43,114 bases of DNA, from NCBI GenBank assembly GCA_019873685.1, contig JAIOAT010000029.1, positions 1 to 43,114 of the forward strand, given 5' to 3'. A program made the position numbers and the translations under genes. This DNA comes from Chloroflexota bacterium. Its GTDB lineage: Bacteria; Chloroflexota; Anaerolineae; Aggregatilineales; Ch27. The notes beneath the pieces were generated by a model that was given only the letters and a program-made list of their open reading frames with translations, had not been told where the DNA came from and ran no database searches. This document shows, one piece after another, positions 9,760 through 15,724 of this stretch. Each line of letters starts with the position of its first letter. Position 1 is the first letter of the stretch.

Positions 9760-10877
9760 GCGACACAACCGTGCGACTGATCTGCGACTTGTGTGGCCGG
9801 GCAGCGGCCCCGCTGAATTGGCGCTGCCCGGCCTGCGGCGGGGCGCTCCACCTGGAAGGTCTGCCCGCCTTTGACCCGGCGGCCATCCGCCAGCATGAGT
9901 GGTCGCTGTGGCGCTATGCGGGCATGCTCCCGGCGGTGCGACGCTTTTCGCTGGGCGAGGGCATGACTCCGCTTGTCCCGGCCAATGTCAACGGCGTGCC
10001 CTTCCTGGCCAAGCTGGAATACCTGCTGCCAACCGGCTCATACAAAGATCGAGGCGTGGCGGTGATGCTCAACTACCTGCTGGGCCTGGGAGTCACCGCC
10101 GTGGTCGAGGATTCGTCCGGCAACGCCGGGGCATCCGTGGCCGCCTATGCCGGGGGCATCGGCATGACGGTGCGCATCTTCGTCCCGGCGACTGCAGCTG
10201 AACGCAAGAAGGCACAGATCGCCTGCTATGGTGCGGAGCTGGTGGAAGTCCCCGGTCCACGCGCCGCCGTCACCGCCGCCTGTGAAGCGGCAGCACAACA
10301 GGCGACCTACGCCAGCCACGCCTGGCATCCCTGTTTCATCGCCGGGGAGATGACCGTCGCCTGGGAACTATGGGAGCAGATGGGCGGGCGCACGCCGGAT
10401 GCGGTGGTCTGCCCGGTTGGCCAGGGCGGATTGCTGCTGGGACTGGTGGAAGGCTTCCGGGCGCTGCTGACAGCAGGCGTGATCGCGCATCTGCCGCGCT
10501 TTTTCGCCGTGCAGAGCGCCGCCTGCGATCCGGTCGTCCGCGCCTGGGAAGCAGGCGCGGACACTCCTGCGCCGGTTGAAAGCGGCGACACGATCGCCGA
10601 TGGCATCAAGATCGCCCACCCTGTACGCGGGCAGGCCATCCTGGCCGCCCTGCGCGGCAGCGGCGGCGTAGCCCTGCGCGTCGACGATTCGGCTATCCAC
10701 GCCGCCCGGCAAGCCCTGGCTGCGCATGGTCTGTTTGTCGAGCCAACCAGCGCCGTCCCGGTGGCGGCGCTCCCGGCGGTACAGGCCCACCTCGGCCCGG
10801 CGGCGGAGATTGTCGTCCCGCTAACGGGCAGCGGGCTAAAGGCATCCTGGGCGCAGGCGAAAGGAGACGACAGGTGA
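9756..10877 (+). CDS. thrC: Threonine-synthase-like PLP enzyme with N-terminal zinc ribbon
   Basis: A 373-residue fold-type II PLP enzyme. Residues 10-27 hold a four-Cys ribbon (Cys10, Cys13, Cys24, Cys27). 'LGEGMTPLVP' near residue 66 is the usual threonine synthase start motif, and Lys97 in 'PTGSYKDRG' is the expected Schiff-base lysine. 'EDSSGNAGASVAAYA' binds substrate and 'GQGGLLLG' is the phosphate-binding glycine loop. Threonine synthase converts O-phosphohomoserine to threonine. Start TTG at 9756 overlaps the preceding stop. It overlaps the dehydratase gene by 4 bases (GTGA). A related PLP lyase of the same fold cannot be excluded by eye, so the gene symbol is tentative. Confidence 0.75.
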   Translation: MSDTTVRLICDLCGRAAAPLNWRCPACGGALHLEGLPAFDPAAIRQHEWSLWRYAGMLPAVRRFSLGEGMTPLVPANVNGVPFLAKLEYLLPTGSYKDRGVAVMLNYLLGLGVTAVVEDSSGNAGASVAAYAGGIGMTVRIFVPATAAERKKAQIACYGAELVEVPGPRAAVTAACEAAAQQATYASHAWHPCFIAGEMTVAWELWEQMGGRTPDAVVCPVGQGGLLLGLVEGFRALLTAGVIAHLPRFFAVQSAACDPVVRAWEAGADTPAPVESGDTIADGIKIAHPVRGQAILAALRGSGGVALRVDDSAIHAARQALAAHGLFVEPTSAVPVAALPAVQAHLGPAAEIVVPLTGSGLKASWAQAKGDDR

Positions 10878-11815
10878 CGGTGGCGATTCAGGACATTTTC
10901 CGGGCGCGGCAACGGTTGCGCCCGTACCTCACGCCGACGCCGCTGGAAGCTGCACACGAGCTGGGCCAGGGTTTCCTGCTCAAACTGGAACAGGTCAACC
11001 CAACTCACAGTTTCAAGGTGCGTGGCGCATTGAACGCCATCTTGAGTCTGGATGACAAAGCGCGGGAGCGCGGGATTGTCACCGCATCCAGCGGCAACCA
11101 CGCCCAGGCGCTCGCCTATGCCGCCCACCTGTTCGGCCTGCACGCCCGAATCGTCATGCCGCGCCACACCCCCCTGCGCAAGGTCAATGGCACCCGGCGT
11201 TTCGGCGCGGAGGTGATCCTGCACGGTGACTTCTACGATGACGCCGAACGGCACGCCCGCCAGCTGGAACTGGAAGAAGGTCGGACCTTCATCTCGCCCT
11301 ACAACGACGCCCGTGTGATCGCTGGAGCCGGGACGTGCGGGCTGGAACTGCTGGAACAGGCCCCTGACCTGGCGCGGGCGATCGTGCCGGTTGGCGGCGG
11401 CGGTCTGATCGCCGGAATTGCCACCGCGCTGCACACACTGAACCCCGCCATCGAGGTCATCGGCGTCAACAGCCTGGCCGCCCCGGCGGTGTACAACGCC
11501 TTCTACGGTACACGCTACCCGCAGATCGCCGATACGCTGGCTGAGGCGCTCAGCGGCGAGATCGAAGGTACGCTGACCATCGAACTCAGCCGCCAGCACG
11601 TCAGCCGCATCGTGCTCGTTGATGAGGCGGAAATCGCCGCCGCCATGCGCTGGCTGCTGCATGAGCAGGGCTGGCTTGCTGAGGGCGGCGCTGCAGTGGG
11701 TGTAGCCGCCGTGCTCGGCGGTAAGATTCCCCGGGATAACCGCCCGACAGCCATTGTCCTCACCGGGAGCAACCTCGACCCGGAGACGCTGGAAGGCGTG
11801 CTTCATCCTGCCTGA
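10874..11815 (+). CDS. Threonine/serine dehydratase (catabolic type, no ACT domain)
   Basis: This 313-residue fold-type II PLP enzyme matches the short, unregulated threonine/serine dehydratase or serine racemase group; no C-terminal regulatory ACT domain is present. Lys48 in 'THSFKVRGALN' is the Schiff-base lysine. 'TASSGNHAQALAYAA' is the substrate loop and 'PVGGGGLIAGIA' the phosphate-binding glycine loop. The reaction is threonine to 2-oxobutanoate plus ammonia (or serine to pyruvate). The GTG start overlaps the previous stop, so it is translated with the threonine-synthase-like gene. Together they could take phosphohomoserine to 2-oxobutanoate for isoleucine synthesis; that link is inference. 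Confidence 0.85.
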   Translation: MTVAIQDIFRARQRLRPYLTPTPLEAAHELGQGFLLKLEQVNPTHSFKVRGALNAILSLDDKARERGIVTASSGNHAQALAYAAHLFGLHARIVMPRHTPLRKVNGTRRFGAEVILHGDFYDDAERHARQLELEEGRTFISPYNDARVIAGAGTCGLELLEQAPDLARAIVPVGGGGLIAGIATALHTLNPAIEVIGVNSLAAPAVYNAFYGTRYPQIADTLAEALSGEIEGTLTIELSRQHVSRIVLVDEAEIAAAMRWLLHEQGWLAEGGAAVGVAAVLGGKIPRDNRPTAIVLTGSNLDPETLEGVLHPA

Positions 11816-11877
11816 TGGGGGAACGTTCAGGTAGGGACAGTCCGTCGTGAAGTCTTCTCGCTAAGGGGATTCAACAC

Positions 11878-12354
11878 GTGACCATCAGGTTCGTGCGGGG
11901 CGATATCCTGCTCAGCCGGGCGCCGGCGATCGGGATCGATGTCAACGCGCGCGGCCAGCATGAGGATCATCCGCTGGCCGTTGCCTTTGCCGATCGCTTT
12001 CCTGCCGCCTTCTCCGCCTTCAGGAAGCAGGCCCGCGCCGGCAACATTCAGGCCGGCAGCTGGTGGATCTGGCGGGAATCGACTCCCTGGCTGGCCCTGC
12101 TGGTCATGCGCCAGAGCAGCGCGGGAGCCACACCGCTGCGCCACGTCGAAGCGATCGCCCAGCGCATCGCCCAGGACTGGCAACAGGAAAGTCTGCGCGG
12201 CCTGGCCCTGGCCCGCCCCGGAGACCCGGCGGACTGGCCCGCCTTCCGGGATATCCTGCTGTACTGGCTGGGAAACTGCCCGCTGAACATCGTCATCTAC
12301 GAGGAACAAACGCCGGGCGTCCGGGCAGCCGAACCGTGGGATGGAGCGCCCTAA
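11878..12354 (+). CDS. Macro-domain-like protein with degenerate ADP-ribose site
   Basis: A 158-residue protein starting at GTG, with AAGGGGA 8 bases upstream. It follows the macro-domain plan of the DarG/YmdB type. 'VRGDILLSR' (strand), 'IGIDVNARG' replaces the usual 'vNcvG', 'LAVAFADRFPAAFSAFRKQA' matches the 'ALqFkkrFPe-nfkaYkk' helix, and 'RAGNIQAGSWWIW' matches the 'GelkpGk' turn. Near the end 'LRGLALARPGDPADWPAFRDIL' matches the 'slAiPalG-GlgGLdW' region, but the glycine-rich phosphate loop is missing. Macro domains bind ADP-ribose or remove it from protein or DNA. The altered loops suggest lost or changed ligand binding. Convergent overlap (4 bases) with the transglycosylase gene. Fold assignment is by eye. 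Confidence 0.6.
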   Translation: MTIRFVRGDILLSRAPAIGIDVNARGQHEDHPLAVAFADRFPAAFSAFRKQARAGNIQAGSWWIWRESTPWLALLVMRQSSAGATPLRHVEAIAQRIAQDWQQESLRGLALARPGDPADWPAFRDILLYWLGNCPLNIVIYEEQTPGVRAAEPWDGAP

Positions 12355-13076
12355 GGCGCAGGCGAGAGTCCGAGAGTCTGGCGGGCAGACTGACACAACC
12401 GCTGTCCACCAGCCAGTAGCCAGCGATCAAGCACTTCGCTGCTGGCTGCTCCAGCCTGTGCGTCAGCGTAGATGCCCGTCCCCCAGATGTAGTAATCCCG
12501 CGATTGCTGTGGCCAATAGTCCCAGGCTGAGACAAAGACGCTCGGTCCCCCGTTGTAGCAGGCAAATGCCAGCCCGACATCACGATCAGGATTGTGACGG
12601 CTGGTGAGGCACTCCACCAGCACCCCCAGCCCGCGCCGGGCGTTGGTTTCCGGGTCAAATGGATCTTCGTCCGGGGCGAAGTGCTGCGGCATCACCTGGA
12701 GCAGACCCGCCGCCCCGGCGGGGGACAGCGCCCGGGGATCGCCGCAACTCTCGATCTGGACGATGGTGGCAACCAGTTGCGGGTCAAGGCCAGTTTCCGC
12801 TGCCCAGCGCAGGATATCTTCCGCCCAGTATTCCACCTCAGGCGTGAAGAGTGGCGCAAGGCCGCTCCCGGCAGGCTGCTCGCTGGCGCCATAGCTGATG
12901 ATCGTCAGGTAATGTTCCACCAGGTATTTCATCCGGGGGCCGAGCATGGCCAGTAACGCGCACAGCAGCACCAGCGCCGGCAGCGTGCGCACCAGGCAGG
13001 AGCGCAGCCCGCCGGAGCGCGGCGACTCAACGCGTTCCTGGCGATCCGGCGATCCGCTGCGGTTCCGGTCAGGCAT
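12351..13076 (-). CDS. Membrane-anchored lytic transglycosylase (SLT domain)
   Basis: A 241-residue protein. Residues ~30-46 ('TLPALVLLCALLAMLG') form an N-terminal membrane anchor after a basic cytoplasmic stretch. The SLT (GH23-like) domain covers ~80-205: catalytic Glu109 in 'VQIESCGDPRALS', the 'GAAGLLQVMP' motif, and 'AFACYNGG' matching the 'AYNaG' motif. The family cuts the MurNAc-GlcNAc bond in peptidoglycan, forming 1,6-anhydroMurNAc, on the outer face of the membrane. Cys111 directly after the catalytic segment, with other cysteines (for example in 'ECLTSRH'), could form disulfides. The function call is solid; the role in growth, recycling or machinery assembly is unknown. Confidence 0.88.
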   Translation of the reverse strand: MPDRNRSGSPDRQERVESPRSGGLRSCLVRTLPALVLLCALLAMLGPRMKYLVEHYLTIISYGASEQPAGSGLAPLFTPEVEYWAEDILRWAAETGLDPQLVATIVQIESCGDPRALSPAGAAGLLQVMPQHFAPDEDPFDPETNARRGLGVLVECLTSRHNPDRDVGLAFACYNGGPSVFVSAWDYWPQQSRDYYIWGTGIYADAQAGAASSEVLDRWLLAGGQRLCQSARQTLGLSPAP

Positions 13077-13179
13077 CAGCAGTCAGTCCATTCTGGCACG
13101 GGAACGCATCCTCTCTCCCTGCTCCGGGGATGCCCTCCCAGGAATTCGCTGCCAGTGTATCCTGATTCCCATCCGGATG

Positions 13180-13215
13180 AAAAACGCGGCTCCCACGCCG
13201 GGAGCCGCGTTCTTT
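13180..13215 (-). terminator. Intrinsic terminator after the OsmC-family gene
   Basis: A perfect 12-bp stem, arms 13183-13194 and 13200-13211 around a 5-base loop. Read on the minus strand it is followed by TTTTT. It lies about 25 bases past the OsmC-family stop and before the promoter side of the transglycosylase gene, a classical rho-independent terminator. Confidence 0.85.
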
Positions 13216-13234
13216 CCAGACGGCGATGCTGCAC

Positions 13235-13621
13235 TCAGGCCATCTGAACAACCGAGGTGTGCACATCAAACGTCGGCGGATGTTCCAGGTGCTTTTTGAC
13301 CGCGCACTGACTGGCCGCCCGGATCACCGCGTCTTTGTACTTCTCCGGGAACTCTGGCGGCAGCTGGATGTCCAGCTCGATGTGGTCGATCATGTGCGTC
13401 ACCGGGCTGTAGTTCATGCGCTGGATAATGCGCAGGTTCTCGGTAGGCAAGCCGCGCTGCAGGCAGAAACTGAGCACATAGATCCCGGCGCAGGTGCCAA
13501 TGGAAGCCAGGAACAACCCAAAGGGCGCCGGCGCAGTGCCATCCTGGTTGGTGGTGATAACCATGTCGCCAGAAATCGCGTCCACACGCGCGCCGCCGGG
13601 GAAGACAATTTGCATTTCCAT
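13235..13621 (-). CDS. OsmC-family protein
   Basis: A 128-residue protein of the OsmC/Ohr fold. The two conserved cysteines are Cys44 in 'FLASIGTCAGIYVLSF' and Cys106 in 'ASQCAVKKHLEHPP', spaced as in the YhfA-like branch. OsmC proteins are thiol peroxidases that reduce organic hydroperoxides; the YhfA-like members are less well characterised. The ATG at 13621 is chosen because AAGGA lies 8 bases before it. The ATG 9 bases upstream would sit directly on that ribosome-binding site. It is followed by a strong terminator and so is probably a single-gene unit or the end of a short one. Confidence 0.88.
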   Translation of the reverse strand: MEMQIVFPGGARVDAISGDMVITTNQDGTAPAPFGLFLASIGTCAGIYVLSFCLQRGLPTENLRIIQRMNYSPVTHMIDHIELDIQLPPEFPEKYKDAVIRAASQCAVKKHLEHPPTFDVHTSVVQMA

Positions 13622-13710
13622 GAGGTCCATCCTTATGCGATGCAGGTTGTGATGCCTGTCACGATCGTACAGTTGTTAGATGCACCCCGGAGGCAGATGT
13701 TACAGGCAAA

Positions 13711-13743
13711 CGCCCCGGCGCATCCTGGAGATACGCCGGGGCG
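13711..13743 (-). terminator. Hairpin terminator after dedA-like gene
   Basis: Perfect 10-bp arms (13711-13720 and 13734-13743, CGCCCCGGCG) flank a 13-base loop about 30 bases past the DedA-family stop. On the minus strand the stem is followed by TTTGCC, a weak U-tract. Confidence 0.6.
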
Positions 13744-13774
13744 GGAGATAGCGAGGGACAACCACCGCAACGGG

Positions 13775-14428
13775 CTACTTGGTCTGGTTGGCAGCCGCCC
13801 GCTTGCTGAGCAGGTTCCGGACACGCACCACCACAAACACCACCACCGCCAGCGCCAGTGCCACCAGGGTCAGGTGCTCGTACTGTTTGATGTAGCCGAT
13901 GATCTGCTCCCAGTTGGCGCCCAGCCACCAGCCGCCAACAGTCAGGATGGTGTTCCAGATCGTCGCGCCAAGCGTGGTGAACACCAGGAACTTCAGCAGA
14001 GGCATCCGGTTCATCCCGGCGGGGATCGAGATCAGGCTGCGGATGATCGGGATCAGGCGGCCAAAGAAGATCACCAGCTCGCCATAACGGTCAAAGAACG
14101 CCAGTGCGCGATCCAGGTCTTCCTCCGAGATCAGGAAGTAGCGCCCAAAACGCCGCACAAAGCGCCTGATGACCGGCTCGTCCAGCCACACGCCCACATA
14201 GTACAGCGCCGTCGCCCCGGCGACCGCTCCCAGCGTCCCGGCCACCATCACCCCCACAAAGGACAGCCGCGCCTCCGCAACCAGGAAACCGGCGAATGGC
14301 ATCACCAGTTCTGATGGAATCGGCGGAAAGAGGTTTTCAGTCAGCATCACCAGGCTGATTCCGGGATATCCCAGGGCCATGATGATTTCCCGGATGATTA
14401 CGCTCAATTGGTCAAGAATCTCAGCCAT
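13775..14428 (-). CDS. DedA-family (SNARE-associated/VTT) membrane protein
   Basis: A 217-residue integral membrane protein. 'ENLFPPIPSELVMPFAGFL' near residue 32 is the DedA-family glutamate/proline motif. A long hydrophobic segment with 'GATALYYVG' follows, then 'FDRYGELVIFFGRLIPIIRSLISIPAGMNRM', read in parts, which is the conserved Arg/Pro/Gly re-entrant segment. Two further helices and a basic tail end the protein. DedA/VTT proteins scramble or recycle lipid carriers such as undecaprenyl phosphate and phospholipids. I start at the ATG at 14428 because residues upstream of it are Cys- and Arg-rich with no membrane pattern. A glycan-related role fits but is not shown by its neighbours. Confidence 0.9.
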   Translation of the reverse strand: MAEILDQLSVIIREIIMALGYPGISLVMLTENLFPPIPSELVMPFAGFLVAEARLSFVGVMVAGTLGAVAGATALYYVGVWLDEPVIRRFVRRFGRYFLISEEDLDRALAFFDRYGELVIFFGRLIPIIRSLISIPAGMNRMPLLKFLVFTTLGATIWNTILTVGGWWLGANWEQIIGYIKQYEHLTLVALALAVVVFVVVRVRNLLSKRAAANQTK

Positions 14429-14784
14429 GCACTCGGTTCCCCACTCGTAGCGAACTCTACCTGCCGCGCGACAGTATGGCAGGCCAACTCCGCTCTGCCA
14501 CTGCATCGGGTACGCTGCGCAGCGGAGGAAGTGTACCACAGGCGGACACCCATGCCTACCCTCCGTGTTCCAGCAGCTGCAAATGGCATCAGCCAGAAGC
14601 GGGCAACAAGAGCCAGGAGCTACTCGGGAGCAATGACACCGGATAGCACTGCCAGCAAGGTAGTGCTCTTCCCCCCTCCCCCCTCGCCTGCTGGACGCGT
14701 CCGAACGATCAAGCGTCCGGGGCGGCGCTCCTGCTGTATAATCAGGGTAACAGGCTGGCCGATCGGAGACGTGGAGAATACGCG
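14429..14784. other. 356-base divergent intergenic region
   Basis: No gene is supported here. It separates the divergent DedA-family and AmrB genes. It holds a TATAAT box at 14737, a GC palindrome around 14510 (ACGCTGCGCAGCG) and a pyrimidine run near 14672-14690. No tRNA-like fold or conserved RNA structure was seen. Confidence 0.5.
14737..14742 (+). promoter_or_regulatory. -10 box (TATAAT) upstream of amrB-like gene
   Basis: A consensus TATAAT, preceded by TG, lies 43 bases before the ATG of the AmrB gene. No good -35 hexamer is seen 16-18 bases upstream. Confidence 0.45.
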
Positions 14785-15633
14785 ATGACGGCAACGATCA
14801 AAGACGTCAGACCATCCCCGCTGGCCGGGACCTGGTATCCCGCAGATGCGCACGCCCTCCGCCAGATGGTTGACGGATTCCTGGCTCAGGCCAAACCCGC
14901 CGTGCCGGAGGGTCGCATCATCGGCCTGCTGGCTCCGCACGCGGGTCTGCGCTATTCCGGGCCGGTCGCCGGTTATGCCTTCAAGCTGGTGGGCGATCTC
15001 CAGCCAGAAATCGTCGCCATCCTGTGCCCCTACCACCGCCCGCCCTATCAGCTTTATGACATTCCCTTTGCCACCACCGCCCATGCTGGCTATGAGACGC
15101 CGCTGGGCGTCGTGCCGGTTGACCGGGAGACGCTGACCACGCTGGCAGAACTTGTGCCGCTGGCTGCCGTCCGGGGGGACCAGGAGCATGCCATCGAGAT
15201 CGAGTTGCCTTTCCTGCAGCGAGTCCTGCCACACCCATTCACTATCCTGCCGATCATGATCATCCACCAGACGGAAGACCTGATCGAGCAACTGGGCCAT
15301 GCCCTGGCTCGCGTTCTCAAGGATCGGCGTGCGCTGCTGGTAGCCAGCTCCGACCTGTCGCACTTCTTCCCACAGCAGACAGCCCAGCGGCTCGACCAGG
15401 CGACGCTGGCCCATGTGCGCAATTTTGACCCGCACGGCATCCTCCAGGAGGGCGGCCAGCCCGGCGAAGGCGCCTGTGGGCGCGGGGCGATCGCTGCAGT
15501 GATGTGGGCCGCCCGTGACCTGGGCGCCGATTCCGCGTCTATCCTGCACTATGCCACTTCAGGCGACACTGCTGGCGATTACCGGCAGGTTGTCGGCTAC
15601 GGGGCAGGAGTCTTCTTTGCGCGGGCAAACTGA
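14785..15633 (+). CDS. amrB: AmmeMemoRadiSam system protein B (MEMO1 family)
   Basis: A 282-residue MEMO1/LigB-like dioxygenase-fold protein. Hallmarks in order: 'PSPLAGTWYPAD' at the N-terminus, 'GLLAPHAGLRYSGPVAGYAF' near residue 48, 'DQEHAIEIELPFLQ' with the conserved His/Glu, 'PIMI', 'LVASSDLSHFFP', and 'CGRGAIAAVM'. Bacterial MEMO proteins usually occur with an AMMECR1-domain protein (A) and a radical-SAM protein. Neither partner is adjacent here. The molecular function in bacteria is not settled, so I name only the family. A TATAAT promoter box precedes it, and priA follows after 91 bases on the same strand. Confidence 0.92.
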   Translation: MTATIKDVRPSPLAGTWYPADAHALRQMVDGFLAQAKPAVPEGRIIGLLAPHAGLRYSGPVAGYAFKLVGDLQPEIVAILCPYHRPPYQLYDIPFATTAHAGYETPLGVVPVDRETLTTLAELVPLAAVRGDQEHAIEIELPFLQRVLPHPFTILPIMIIHQTEDLIEQLGHALARVLKDRRALLVASSDLSHFFPQQTAQRLDQATLAHVRNFDPHGILQEGGQPGEGACGRGAIAAVMWAARDLGADSASILHYATSGDTAGDYRQVVGYGAGVFFARAN

Positions 15634-15724
15634 GCACCTGCTGATAGCCACATCGCTTGCCGGGCAGACGGCTAGCAGGCATGCAGAGCCGCCCTGCGCC
15701 GGTTATCCCGGTTAAGATCATCGC

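Noticed and set aside
10307..11806. 499-codon open frame on the minus strand
   Set aside because: It lies opposite two clear PLP enzymes that have intact active-site lysines and overlapping start/stop signals.
14429..14794. Upstream in-frame extension of the DedA-family gene to 14794
   Set aside because: The extra residues are Cys/Arg-rich, lack any membrane pattern, and would overlap the promoter and start of the divergent amrB gene.
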